Of a DNA stretch of 64,000 bases, positions 25,597 to 34,514 are shown piece by piece. A program made the position numbers and the translations under genes. Location: the NCBI RefSeq assembly GCF_003610295.1, contig NZ_RAPV01000001.1, positions 3,596,001 to 3,660,000 on the forward strand. Reading direction: 5' to 3'. The DNA comes from Paraburkholderia sp. BL23I1N1 (GTDB taxonomy: Bacteria > Pseudomonadota > Gammaproteobacteria > Burkholderiales > Burkholderiaceae). Numbering within the stretch: the stretch's first letter is position 1; each line of letters opens with the position of its first letter. Under the pieces are notes generated by a model. That model saw only the letters and a program-made list of their open reading frames with translations. It was not told where the DNA came from and did no database searches.

Positions 25597-27147
25597 TCAA
25601 TCGCTGTCGGGAAGTCGAAGGTACGAACGCTGTTCGACCTCCGGGAAATACTCCCCGCGCCGGACAAATTTCGTATGTTCGCGAATGGCGTTGGGATATG
25701 TTTCCCAATCCATGACCTTGCCTGTCTGCAATGCGCGCAAGAGGAACTGACGGGTACGCTGGCTTGCGACGACCTCGTCCCGCAAGTGACCAAGGTCCCA
25801 GGTCTTCGACAAAATCCGCTTGAGTTCCTCGAAGACGGCACGGTAGTCCGGGTTCTCGGCCAGATTCAGCCGCTCGCCGGGGTCGTCCGCCAGATTATAA
25901 AGCTGCGGCGGATAGGCTTTCGAATACACGAGCTTGTAGTCGCCCTTGCGCACCATCACCCGAGGCGCTTTCGTCCCGCCATCAAGGTGCTCTGCGAGCA
26001 CAACCCGCTCAGGCTCGTCCTTACACATAAGGGGGAGAAGGCTACTGCCCTCAAACGGGGTAACAATTGCGTCTTCGCTTCCGGTTGCGATATCGACCAG
26101 GGTAGGCAACACGTCAACAAGCGAGACCGGCGCCTTTACCCGGTTCAAGCCCTGTTTGCGGGGGTCGAAATAAAGGAGCGGAACGGAGAGCGCCGGGTTG
26201 AAGAGATTCTTTTTGAACCACAAGCCTCGCTCGCCAAGCATATCTCCATGGTCCGAAGTGAACATCAGGATGGTGTCTTTCGCCATCCCTGTCGCCTCCA
26301 GCGCCGCACGAATCTCGCCCACGCGCTTGTCGATGTACGAAATCATCGCGTAGTAGCCGTGGCGCGCCCGCCGATATACGTCTTCGGTGACGTTGAACTT
26401 GTCGAGGCCGTAGTGGAAGAAGAGTCCGCGGCTGTGCGGGTCCATCTGCTCGAGAGGAATCTTCGCAACACGAGGCGCATCGATGTCCTCATCTTTGTAC
26501 AGGTCCCAGAACTCTGGCGTCGATACGTACGGGTCGTGCGGCTGCGTGAACGAAACCGTCATGAATAGCGGCCGTCCATCACCATAACGGCGCCAGTCAT
26601 AAATCTGCTGAACAGCTCGACGCGCCACCTCGTCGTCGTAGTCAATTTGCAGGGACCGCGCGACGGCACTTGCATCTGCGACTGTCTCGACGCTCGATAC
26701 ACCCTGAGTCTTCACATGCGTAGTCGGCTTCTCCGGGTCGCCCACTTCGTCGTAGGTCAACGGCGTCCAACTGAAATCGGCCGGATAAATCTCAGTCGTG
26801 AGTCGGTCTTCGAAACCGTGATGCTGGTCGGGACCCACGAAATGCATTTTTCCGGACAGACAGGTGTAGTAACCAGCGTCTCGCAAATAGTGCGCGAACG
26901 TCGGCACTGCTGCCGGGAATTCAGTTGCGTTGTCGTACGCGCCAATTCTCGAAGGAAGCCTTCCAGCCATCAGTGCGAAGCGGGACGGGGCACACAGCGG
27001 ATAAGGACAGTAGGCGTTCTCGAACACCGTGCCTTCGGCGGCAAGGCGGTCAAGGTTGGGCGTTTTCGTGACCTTATTCCCGTAGGCCGACAACGCGTAG
27101 GCAGTCATCTGGTCGGCCATGATGAAGACAATGTTCGGCTTTTTCAT
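25597..27147 (-). CDS. Choline-sulfatase-like enzyme (BetC type)
   Basis: A 516-residue type I sulfatase. The formylglycine Cys is Cys52 in PLCAPSRFALM, metal ligands are in MADQ near the start and in TSDHGDMLGERGLWFKK, and the stretch YDNATEFPAAVPTFAHYLRDAGYYTCLSGKMHF... is the hallmark of the choline-sulfatase subfamily, as is the C-terminal extension with TRQFLLRALQTGKVMDWE. Choline sulfatases release sulfate and choline from choline-O-sulfate in the cytoplasm. No choline dehydrogenase or betaine aldehyde operon of standard type is adjacent, though a BADH-like dehydrogenase lies 8 kb to the right in the same island. Its promoter region, shared with the porin, contains three TTGTCG dyads. 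Confidence 0.87.
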   Translation of the reverse strand: MKKPNIVFIMADQMTAYALSAYGNKVTKTPNLDRLAAEGTVFENAYCPYPLCAPSRFALMAGRLPSRIGAYDNATEFPAAVPTFAHYLRDAGYYTCLSGKMHFVGPDQHHGFEDRLTTEIYPADFSWTPLTYDEVGDPEKPTTHVKTQGVSSVETVADASAVARSLQIDYDDEVARRAVQQIYDWRRYGDGRPLFMTVSFTQPHDPYVSTPEFWDLYKDEDIDAPRVAKIPLEQMDPHSRGLFFHYGLDKFNVTEDVYRRARHGYYAMISYIDKRVGEIRAALEATGMAKDTILMFTSDHGDMLGERGLWFKKNLFNPALSVPLLYFDPRKQGLNRVKAPVSLVDVLPTLVDIATGSEDAIVTPFEGSSLLPLMCKDEPERVVLAEHLDGGTKAPRVMVRKGDYKLVYSKAYPPQLYNLADDPGERLNLAENPDYRAVFEELKRILSKTWDLGHLRDEVVASQRTRQFLLRALQTGKVMDWETYPNAIREHTKFVRRGEYFPEVEQRSYLRLPDSD

Positions 27148-27230
27148 TCACACGATTCCTGTTTCGGCGGCGAATGTCGCTACTGCGAGGCGAGATTTGG
27201 GCTGGCCCGCGGCGACGCTTGATTAGAAGT

Positions 27231-27412
27231 TTGTCGAAAATAAAACGACAATGCAAGCGGTTTGTCATACGCCCACGACAATTCTGCTTATCGTTAACCA
27301 TGGTTTTTACCGATATTTTCGGGTGTCTGGCCGTATCTGGTGTTTTTGGCGGCTTGACCTTGTCGAAAATGAGGCGACATAATTGGCCAACTGCACACTG
27401 CGCTGTATACAG
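27231..27412. promoter_or_regulatory. Three TTGTCG dyads and a CTGTATACAG palindrome in the sulfatase/porin gap
   Basis: The 420-base divergent gap carries three similar inverted repeats: TTGTCG-N9-CGACAA at 27231-27251, TTGTCA-N8-CGACAA at 27262-27281, and TTGTCG-N9-CGACAT at 27360-27380. A separate palindrome CTGTATACAG lies at 27403-27412. The third dyad sits between a possible porin -35 (TTGACC, 27354-27359) and -10 (CATAAT, 27378-27383), a repressor position; the first two lie within 135 bases upstream of the sulfatase start. A single regulator probably controls both genes. One of the two GntR/FCD proteins is the natural candidate, but the assignment is inference. Confidence 0.6.
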
Positions 27413-27567
27413 TGAGCGCGGCTAGTTGGTGAGCTGGCGATGTGAATGGGGAGTCGCCATCAACCAGCAGATGACGAGCGCAGCCAGTGGCGGGTGATTT
27501 GCCAGGCTGCGCAAATAAAGGCGTTAGACAACCTAGGTTCGTTGCATCCTACAATTAGGAGTCCACA

Positions 27568-28698
27568 ATGAAAACTTCCAGGCTTGTCGCGGCAGCAAGT
27601 ACATTGCTTCTCGCGAGTGCTGCTCAAGCACAAAGTAGCGTGACCCTCTACGGCATCATCGACGCGGGGTTCAACTACGTCAGCAATCTCAAAACCGGCA
27701 ACGGGGGGCACGCGTTCACCCTATCCGACGGACCGCCGCAGGCGAGCCGCTTCGGGCTTAAGGGTGCTGAAGACATAGGTGGCGGCAACAAGGTCATCTT
27801 TGCGCTCGAAAACGGATTCAGTGTTGCGAACGGCAACCTGGGCCAGGGCGGCAGAATGTTTGGACGCCTCGCGTGGATTGGAGCGACCGGCCAGAACTGG
27901 GGCAAGTTGACGATGGGGCGCCAGTACGACCCGGTGGTCGACTATCTTTATCCGTTGACTTCGTGCGGGACGTACGGCGGCGGCTACATGTGCCATCCGT
28001 TCGATAGCGACAACATCGGCAACGACTTCCGTACGGACAACTCGGTCAAGTACACAAGCCCAATCTGGAACGGCCTCACGTTCGGCACGATGTACGGCTT
28101 CAGCAACCAGGCTGGCGGGTTCAAGCAGAACCGGTCGTTCAGCGTAGGGGGCTCGTATGCAAACGGTCCGCTGTACCTGGCCGCGGCCTTTGAGCAATTG
28201 GACAATCCGGGCAAGAACACGGACGGCGCGGTCTCTTCAACTGCCGACGCACCTTTCGTGGCTGGACGGCAGCGAATTTACGGGGCGGGCGGTACGTACA
28301 CTATCGGCAGCCTGAAACTGGCTGCGTCCTGGGCACGCACTGTGTTGGACGGAATAACGTCGGGCCCCATCGTCTCGAGCTATCTCCGGCTCGACAACTA
28401 TGAAGTGAATGCCACGTACACGATTACGCCTCAACTGTCGCTCTCGGGCGGCTACTTCTTCACGAATGGCAAACAGGCATCAGCGACTGGGGACCTTAGG
28501 CCGAAGTGGCACGAAGCCAATCTGATGCTCGACTACAACCTGTCGAAGCGAAGTGACGTCTTTGCCATGGGAATTTTTCAGAAAGCCGCTGGCGATGCGA
28601 CGTTCGCGACCATCTACGCAATCGGACCGACCTCGACGGAAGCACCGGGTAGCGCTCGTCAAACCGTCGTCCGCCTCGGCATTCGCCACAGGTTCTAA
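27568..28698 (+). CDS. Gram-negative trimeric porin (Burkholderia type)
   Basis: A 376-residue outer-membrane porin. The signal peptide MKTSRLVAAASTLLLASAAQAQ is followed by SSVTLYGIIDAGFNYVSN, the usual start of Burkholderiales general porins, and the protein ends with RLGIRHRF, the C-terminal Phe needed for outer-membrane assembly. The middle holds the PQASRFGLKGAEDIGGGNKVIFALENGF and GRLAWIGATGQNWGKLTMGRQYDPVVDYL loops and strands of the family. AGGAG precedes the ATG. In this island it would let the transporter's substrate cross the outer membrane, and it shares its control region with the sulfatase. Confidence 0.93.
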   Translation: MKTSRLVAAASTLLLASAAQAQSSVTLYGIIDAGFNYVSNLKTGNGGHAFTLSDGPPQASRFGLKGAEDIGGGNKVIFALENGFSVANGNLGQGGRMFGRLAWIGATGQNWGKLTMGRQYDPVVDYLYPLTSCGTYGGGYMCHPFDSDNIGNDFRTDNSVKYTSPIWNGLTFGTMYGFSNQAGGFKQNRSFSVGGSYANGPLYLAAAFEQLDNPGKNTDGAVSSTADAPFVAGRQRIYGAGGTYTIGSLKLAASWARTVLDGITSGPIVSSYLRLDNYEVNATYTITPQLSLSGGYFFTNGKQASATGDLRPKWHEANLMLDYNLSKRSDVFAMGIFQKAAGDATFATIYAIGPTSTEAPGSARQTVVRLGIRHRF

Positions 28699-28898
28699 CC
28701 CGGCGTACGTCGCACATTCTAAGGCTGTCACCGGGCGCTTTAACCGTCGCCCCGTCAGTGACTATTGTTCAGTCATATGGGGGTCAGCGCCCACCGCACT
28801 GACTATCGGACTCACGTGGCTCTAGTAGTCGTTCCTGCAGTGCGCGCGAACGGTACAAAGAAAGCGTGCGGGATTTCCCTGGCCACGGCATTTGTTGG

Positions 28899-28944
28899 TT
28901 GACAAAGAGAATTTTGACTTCCTACTATGTGTACATAGTTGCAC
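28899..28944 (+). promoter_or_regulatory. Promoter and 19-bp operator of the transporter operon
   Basis: TTGACA (28899-28904), 18-base spacer, TACTAT (28923-28928), and overlapping its -10 the site TATGTGTACATAGTTGCAC (28926-28944). This is 18/19 identical, in inverted orientation, to the site after the promoter at 22694-22699. The -35 region, spacer length and spacer string GAATTTTGA are also shared. The arrangement suggests one repressor controlling the first binding-protein gene and the transporter-enzyme operon together. The rest of the 354-base gap (28699-29052) shows nothing else. Confidence 0.65.
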
Positions 28945-29052
28945 ACATTGAGCCACACAACGCTGCATCCGATTCGACCTTGGTCTTTCTGGCGGCGAAC
29001 GTGGCACCACCGCATCGAAGCGTCCGCGGGGCGCATTGCTGGAGATTTTTCA

Positions 29053-29884
29053 ATGTTGTCACCTCAAACCATGGCCCTTAATCCGAACCGGCAATCTGCT
29101 GGCTACGACCTTCCCGTTCAAACCACTGGCGATTTCGTGCAGTTCCGCCAGGTCTACAAATCCTACGGCGAGAACCTGGTCGTCATGGACCATCTGGACC
29201 TCGACATGCGAGCCGACGACCGCCTCGTCATCATTGGTCCCAGTGGCAGCGGAAAAAGCTCCCTCCTGCGCGTCATGATGGGCCTCGAAGGCATGCAATC
29301 CGGCGAAATCGGCTTCCAGGGTCAGACGTACATCCGCGGTGAGAAGAGCGGCGGCAAGCGCATCGACGCGCGCTTGCAAAAGCAGATTGGGATGGTCTTC
29401 CAGCACTACACGCTCTTTCCCCATCTTTCCGTGCTGGGCAACCTCATCCTGGCGCCGATGAAGACCGCTGGGATGTCCAAGGCCCAAGCCACCGAGCGAG
29501 CCCGCATGTACCTCGCTCGCCTGGGTCTCGAAAGCAAGCTCAACGCATACCCAAGCCAGCTCTCCGGCGGTCAGAAGCAGCGGGTGGCAATCGCTCGTGC
29601 AACTCATGCTCGAACCCAAGCTGATGCTGTTCGACGAAGTGACGAGCGCCCTGGACCCCGAAATGGTCGTCGAAGTGCAGAACGTGATGATGCAGCTGGC
29701 CGAGCAGAAGATGGCCATGATTATCGTGACCCACGACATGCATTTTGCCCGCGACATTGGCACGCGCGTGGTCTTCTGCGCCAGCGGAAAAATCGTCGAA
29801 CAAGGGGCGCCGGCCCAGATGTTCAAGTCGCCGAAGGAAACCCGCACGCGCGAATTCCTCGAAAAAGTCCTGCATTTCGACTGA
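29053..29884 (+). pseudogene. Polar amino acid ABC transporter ATPase, one-base frameshift
   Basis: An ABC ATPase of the GlnQ/HisP group: Walker A GPSGSGKSSL, Q-loop VFQHYTLFPH, signature LSGGQKQRVAIARA, then a frame change and Walker B LMLFDEVTSALDPE, H-loop VTHDMHFA and the end EFLEKVLHFD. The break is one extra A at 29601-29602 (GCAACTCATG where GCACTCATG would keep frame), immediately after the signature motif. Both halves are otherwise perfect in the family pattern. GGAG precedes ATG 29053. Either the gene has just been inactivated or the base is a sequencing error; the next gene has similar single-base faults. Confidence 0.8.
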
Positions 29885-29894
29885 AGGCGAAGCC

Positions 29895-30566
29895 ATGAAC
29901 TATCACTTTGACTTCAGTTTTCTCGAAGGCAACATCGGCCAGTTGCTTTCAGGACTGCGAGTGACTCTCGAGCTGGCAATCGCGTCCAACGCCATTGGAC
30001 TCACCTTCGGCTTCCTGCTCTGCCTGCTCGCAATGAGCCGCCTGGTGTTGCTTCGCTGGCCGGCACAGCTTTTCATCGAGTTCTTCCGTTGCACGCCGGC
30101 GCTTTTGCAGATTGTCTGGTTCTTCTACTGCCATCCCGATGCTCTTCGACGTGTTCATTGACCCGCTCACCATGGGGTCCTGGCACTCGGGCTGAACCTG
30201 ACCGCCTTCAATGCAGAGGCCTATCGTGCCGGAGTTCAGGCAGTGCCGAAGGAGCACCTTGATGCATGCGTAGCGCTGGGCTTGCGTCCCTGGCAACGGA
30301 CTATTTACGTTGTGCTGCCGCAGGCGCTGCGAAACGCAATGCCCGTCCTGATGACCAACGGTATCGGCAGCTTGCAGCAGAGCGCTTTGGTGGCAATCGT
30401 TGCGGTAGCGGACTTGATGTACGTCGGGAAGAGCCTGGCAACTGAGGCCTACCGTCCTTTGGAGACGTACTCGGTTATTGCGCTCATCTATTTCGCTCTC
30501 ACTTTGCCCATCTCGAAGCTGGTCCATGTTGTTGAGCGTCGTCAAGACGCGGCCGTTCAGCGTTGA
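29895..30566 (+). pseudogene. Amino acid ABC permease 1, two compensating indels
   Basis: A HisM/GlnP-type permease: MNYHFDFSFLEGNIGQLLSG, several helices, EFFRCTPALLQIVWFFYC, and the conserved AYRAGVQAVPKEHLDACVALGL...VVLPQALRNAMPVLMTN loop. Between these an extra C near 30133 shifts the frame and a missing G near 30173 restores it, so the frame before and after is the same but a TGA (30159-30161) falls in between. Correcting both gives an uninterrupted CIPMLFDVFIDPLTMGVLAL helix. The gene starts 10 bases after the ATPase stop. As read, transport through this permease would fail. Confidence 0.8.
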
Positions 30567-30574
30567 GGTTCACG

Positions 30575-31240
30575 ATGACTTTCGATTTTTCTTCCGTCCT
30601 CCCCTACTGGGCCGTGCTTCTCAAGGGCCTCGGTATCACGATTGCCTTCACGAGCAGCTGTGCAGTTATGGGCAGTGTTGCCGGCTTCATTCTTAGCTTG
30701 CTACGGATGTCGACGAACCCGTTCATCAAAGGTGTGACAACGTTTTACGTGCAGTTCTTCCGAGGCACGCCACTGCTCATTCAGCTCTTCTGGGTATTCT
30801 TCTGCTTCCCTGTTGTGTTTCACGTGGCAATTCCGCCCTACGCGTCGGTGGTCATTTCTCTGACTATGTACATGGCGGCAGTTACCAGCGAAACCTTCCG
30901 CGGAGCACTGAAGTCGATTTCGTCGGAACAACACGACGCGTGTATCGCATTGAGCCTGCCGCCGCAAGCGAAGATTCTCTACGTGATTTTTCCGCAAGCG
31001 CTGCTGCGCGCTATCCCGCCGTTGCTCTCGAACATCGTCAGCCTCTTCAAGGAGAGCGCGCTGATTTCGTCGGTCGGTATCGCTGACCTCATGTTCGTCG
31101 GCCAGAGCATTTCGAATGCAACCGCACGCCCGGTGGAGTTCCTGACCGCCGTTGCAGTCATCTACTTCCTTGTGGCGTTCCCCTTGACCCGTCTGGTTGG
31201 CTTTATCGAATTGCGCTTTCTCAGACGCTTCGCCTATTAA
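30575..31240 (+). CDS. Amino acid ABC transporter permease 2
   Basis: A 221-residue permease of the polar amino acid family, intact. It has FRGTPLLIQLFWVFFCFP, MAAVTSETFRGALKSISSEQHDACIALSL (the EAA-type ATPase contact loop) and YVIFPQALLRAIPPLLSNIVSLFKESAL. The ATG at 30575 is used since it follows the previous stop by 8 bases with a TGAGG upstream. It pairs with permease 1 and the ATPase to import the substrate that the two binding proteins deliver. Confidence 0.9.
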   Translation: MTFDFSSVLPYWAVLLKGLGITIAFTSSCAVMGSVAGFILSLLRMSTNPFIKGVTTFYVQFFRGTPLLIQLFWVFFCFPVVFHVAIPPYASVVISLTMYMAAVTSETFRGALKSISSEQHDACIALSLPPQAKILYVIFPQALLRAIPPLLSNIVSLFKESALISSVGIADLMFVGQSISNATARPVEFLTAVAVIYFLVAFPLTRLVGFIELRFLRRFAY

Positions 31241-31270
31241 CTTACCTGCTGAACAGTTGGAGAAACTCAA

Positions 31271-32149
31271 ATGCAAATGAAAGGCATCCTGCCCGCACTC
31301 GTCACGCCGTTCAACGCAGCTGGCGCAGTCGACCACGACACGCTCGCGAACATTCTCGAATTCCAGTTGAAGGCCGGCGTCAACGGCTTCGTGCCCCTCG
31401 GCTCGACGGGTGAATACTACGCCTTGACGCATGACGAACGTCGCGCGATTCTCAAGACGGTCCTCGAGGTCGTCGGTGACCGCGGCATGCTCATTGGCGG
31501 CGCAAACGGCTCGTGCACGCGCGAAGTCATCGAACAGGTTCAACTCGTTCGCGACGCTGGCTACAAAAACGTTCTCATCGCTCCGCCGTATTACGCTCTG
31601 CCGTCGCAGGAAGAACTCATCGGTCACTACGATGCGATTCTGAAGGCAGTTCCGGACGTCGACATTGTTCTCTACAACTATCCGGTTCGCACGAACGTGG
31701 AAGTCGGCTTCGGTGTGCTGGAGGCGTTCAAGGACCATCCGCGCGTCATCGGCATCAAGGAAAGCAGCGGCAACCTGCTCCGCGCAATCGAAATCGGTGA
31801 GAAGTACAAGGACAACTATCAACTATCCTGCGGTTCCGACGACCAGGCCCTTGACTTCTTCCTTTGGGGCGCGAGCAGCTGGATTTGCGGCCCGGCGAAC
31901 TGCTTTGTGAAGCCTGTCGTGGATTTCTACAGCAAGTTCACCGCGGGCGACATCCGCGGCGCCCAGGAAGTGATGCGCTCGCTCTTCCCCGTCATGGCGA
32001 CCATGGAAGCTGGCAAGTTCGTGCAAAAAGTGAAGTACGGCTGTGAGCTTGCTGGCTTCAAGGTTGGTGCGGCCCGCATGCCTCTCCAGCCGCTCACGGA
32101 TGAAGAGAAAGCCGACTTCCGCAACGTTTTCGAAGGCGCTCAGGCGTAA
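31271..32149 (+). CDS. DapA-family lyase/deaminase, candidate 1-pyrroline-4-hydroxy-2-carboxylate deaminase
   Basis: A 292-residue DHDPS/NAL-family aldolase-fold enzyme: GSTGEYY at residues 44-50, the catalytic Tyr of YNYP (residue 135) and the Schiff-base Lys163 in GIKESS. In hydroxyproline pathways a DapA-family enzyme deaminates 1-pyrroline-4-hydroxy-2-carboxylate to 2-oxoglutarate semialdehyde. The neighbours (proline-racemase family, DadA-like oxidase, aldehyde dehydrogenase) fit that route in order. GGAG precedes ATG 31271. The family is certain; the substrate rests on context. Confidence 0.85.
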   Translation: MQMKGILPALVTPFNAAGAVDHDTLANILEFQLKAGVNGFVPLGSTGEYYALTHDERRAILKTVLEVVGDRGMLIGGANGSCTREVIEQVQLVRDAGYKNVLIAPPYYALPSQEELIGHYDAILKAVPDVDIVLYNYPVRTNVEVGFGVLEAFKDHPRVIGIKESSGNLLRAIEIGEKYKDNYQLSCGSDDQALDFFLWGASSWICGPANCFVKPVVDFYSKFTAGDIRGAQEVMRSLFPVMATMEAGKFVQKVKYGCELAGFKVGAARMPLQPLTDEEKADFRNVFEGAQA

Positions 32150-32196
32150 CGCGAAGCCGGAGAAGCGATTCGTCGGCACTCTTTCCAGGCAACTCG

Positions 32197-33213
32197 ATGA
32201 GCAACCATAGCTTTAAGAGCATCGAAGGACATACCGAGGGTATGCCCGTGCGGATGGTAATCGACGGAACGCCGCCACTCTCCGGCGCGACGATGGATGA
32301 GCGCCGGAAATCCTTCATCGAGAGCCACGATTGGGTTCGTCGCGCATTGATGCTTGAGCCCCGCGGGCATTCGCACATGTCCGGGACGCTTTTGTATCCA
32401 CCACTTTCGGCGGATGCAGACATGAGCCTCATTTTCATCGAAACGTCGGGGTGCCTTCCGATGTGCGGACACGCGTCCATCGGTTCCATCTCGTTTGCTC
32501 TTGAAGCAGGTCTGATTTGTCCGAGGTCGCCCGGCACCGTCATCGTAGACGTGCCCGCCGGAAAGCTGACAGCGAATTACGTGATGGATAGGGGCCGTGT
32601 TGAATCCGTTCGGTTCACGAATGTGCCGAGTTTCCTCCTTCATCGCGACGTTGAAATTGTGCATCCGTATTTCGGCACGCTCGTCATCGACATCGCGTAC
32701 GGCGGAAACTTTTATCCAATTGTGGAAATTCAGGCGAACTTCCCGGGATGCCATCACTTCTCCCCGGAACAGTTGCTTGAATGGGGGCGACGGATGCAGC
32801 TCGCTGTGAACGAGGCCGTTGACGTTGTACACCCTGACAACCCGGGCATCCGCGGTGTGAGGCACACGATGTGGACCGGGGCGCCGGTATCTGACGACGC
32901 AGACGCGCGCTCGGTGGTTATCGCCGGCGACAGTCTGATTGACCGCTCTCCCTGCGGAACCGGAACCTCAGCGCGCGTGGCACAGCGGCATGCACGCGGC
33001 CAGCTCGGTCTTGGACAGCCTTTTCGCCATCAGAGCCTGATTGGAAGTTGCTTCACCGGTCGGGTGGAAGCAACAACAAAATTAAAAAGTGGTCTGGACG
33101 CGGTCCTCCCCAGTATTGAAGGACGTGCGTGGATTACGGGGCGAACGGACCACTATGTTGACGACTCACAGCCATACGCTCATGGCTTCAGCTTGCAGGA
33201 GTATGTGAATTGA
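32197..33213 (+). CDS. Proline racemase family, candidate 4-hydroxyproline 2-epimerase (Cys/Cys)
   Basis: A 338-residue proline-racemase-superfamily enzyme with both catalytic cysteines: Cys90 in PMCGHASIG and Cys253 in DRSPCGTGT. It also shows [11 protein letters not shown] and the [15 protein letters not shown] segment. Members with the Cys/Cys pair racemise proline or epimerise trans-4-hydroxy-L-proline to the cis-D isomer. Adjacent genes favour the epimerase. It is the second gene after the transporter and overlaps the DadA-like gene by 4 bases (TTGA). Confidence 0.87.
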   Translation: MSNHSFKSIEGHTEGMPVRMVIDGTPPLSGATMDERRKSFIESHDWVRRALMLEPRGHSHMSGTLLYPPLSADADMSLIFIETSGCLPMCGHASIGSISFALEAGLICPRSPGTVIVDVPAGKLTANYVMDRGRVESVRFTNVPSFLLHRDVEIVHPYFGTLVIDIAYGGNFYPIVEIQANFPGCHHFSPEQLLEWGRRMQLAVNEAVDVVHPDNPGIRGVRHTMWTGAPVSDDADARSVVIAGDSLIDRSPCGTGTSARVAQRHARGQLGLGQPFRHQSLIGSCFTGRVEATTKLKSGLDAVLPSIEGRAWITGRTDHYVDDSQPYAHGFSLQEYVN

Positions 33214-34502
33214 ACGCAGTTCCTCGCGAGTTTTCTTCGTGTAACCTACTTCCCTCCAACGAGGAGTCCGCCGTTGTCATTGGGGGCGGTATAGTCGGTG
33301 TGTGCTGCGCGCTATATCTCCAACGCGGCGGCTACGCAGTCACGCTCATCGACCCGGAGGTCCCGGGAGACAGCACGGCGAAGTGGAGTTGCGGCCAGAT
33401 GGCGGTCAGTGAAATCATTCCGCTGTCGAAGCCGGGCATCCTCATGAAGATTCCAGGCTGGCTGATGGACCAGAAGGGGCCGCTTGCGCTTCGCCCGAGC
33501 GCTCTTCCGGGAATCATCCCGTGGTTCTTCCGGTTCATGATGAACGCAAGGCACGCGAAGATTGTTGACATTGCGCAGGCCATGGCGACACTGACACACG
33601 ACGTCTACGATGACTACGCCCCGCTGCTCGATGCTTGTGACGACAAGACCCTGATGGGCGAACGTCCCGTCCTGGAAGTCTTCGACGACCCGAAAGGACT
33701 GACTCACGAATTGCCCCACCTCGAACTTCGCCAGTCGCTTGGATTCAAGTCGCAACGCATTAACGCGCAGGAAATCGGCGACCTTGAGCCTGCTCTTGCC
33801 GGCAAGTTTTCACATGGCCTCATCTTTCCCGACTGGCGTGCAGTCAGCGACACGATGGGTTTCATCGCCGCGTTGACCGAAAGTTTTATCGCGCAAGGAG
33901 GCCGGCGAGTTCGAACCGAAGCGAAAAGCATCGACGAGTCCAACGGCCGTGCGACCGGGGTCGCGCTCGCCAATGGAGAACGGGTTGCAGCTCAACACGT
34001 TGTGGTCGCCGCAGGTACCGGCGCGAAGCGCTTCTTTAAATCTCTCGGCATAAGCGTCCCGCTGGAAGGTATTGCGGGCTACCAGGCCGTTGTCACGAAT
34101 CCTGGCGTTGAGATTCGTCACTCCACCATTTACGCGGACGGCGGCTTCTGCTTCGCATCGATGACACGGGGTTTGCAGATTGGCGGCACTATCGAATTTG
34201 CGGGAGCCGGCGCAAAGCCTAACTTCAAGCGCGCGGACATCATCCTCGAGAAGGCCAGGCGCGTACTGCCGGAATTGCAAACTTCGCAGGTTGAGTATGG
34301 AGTTGGATACCGCCCATTCCTTCCCGACACGAAACCCATCATCGACCGGTCCCGGAGACTTGGAAACGTCTTCATGGCGTTCGGTCATGGGCAACTGGGC
34401 CTTACCCTCGGCGCGACGACTGGCAAACTTATCGCAGACATGGTCGCCGGACGGCCTACCAAGCAAAATCTCGCGCCGTTCAGCGCATACCGCTTCTCCT
34501 GA
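33210..34502 (+). CDS. FAD-dependent D-amino acid dehydrogenase (DadA-like), candidate D-hydroxyproline dehydrogenase
   Basis: A 430-residue DadA-type flavoprotein: FAD-binding [20 protein letters not shown] near residue 22, SCGQMAVSE, and a C-terminal [24 protein letters not shown]. The start is a TTG at 33210 overlapping the previous TGA, with GCAGGAG about 9 bases upstream; the Rossmann motif begins 20 residues in. It would oxidise cis-4-hydroxy-D-proline to the pyrroline carboxylate acted on by the DapA-family enzyme, passing electrons to the respiratory chain. A second DadA-like gene lies at 56848 in a different operon. Confidence 0.85.
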   Translation: MNAVPREFSSCNLLPSNEESAVVIGGGIVGVCCALYLQRGGYAVTLIDPEVPGDSTAKWSCGQMAVSEIIPLSKPGILMKIPGWLMDQKGPLALRPSALPGIIPWFFRFMMNARHAKIVDIAQAMATLTHDVYDDYAPLLDACDDKTLMGERPVLEVFDDPKGLTHELPHLELRQSLGFKSQRINAQEIGDLEPALAGKFSHGLIFPDWRAVSDTMGFIAALTESFIAQGGRRVRTEAKSIDESNGRATGVALANGERVAAQHVVVAAGTGAKRFFKSLGISVPLEGIAGYQAVVTNPGVEIRHSTIYADGGFCFASMTRGLQIGGTIEFAGAGAKPNFKRADIILEKARRVLPELQTSQVEYGVGYRPFLPDTKPIIDRSRRLGNVFMAFGHGQLGLTLGATTGKLIADMVAGRPTKQNLAPFSAYRFS

Positions 34503-34514
34503 AGAGACGAATAC

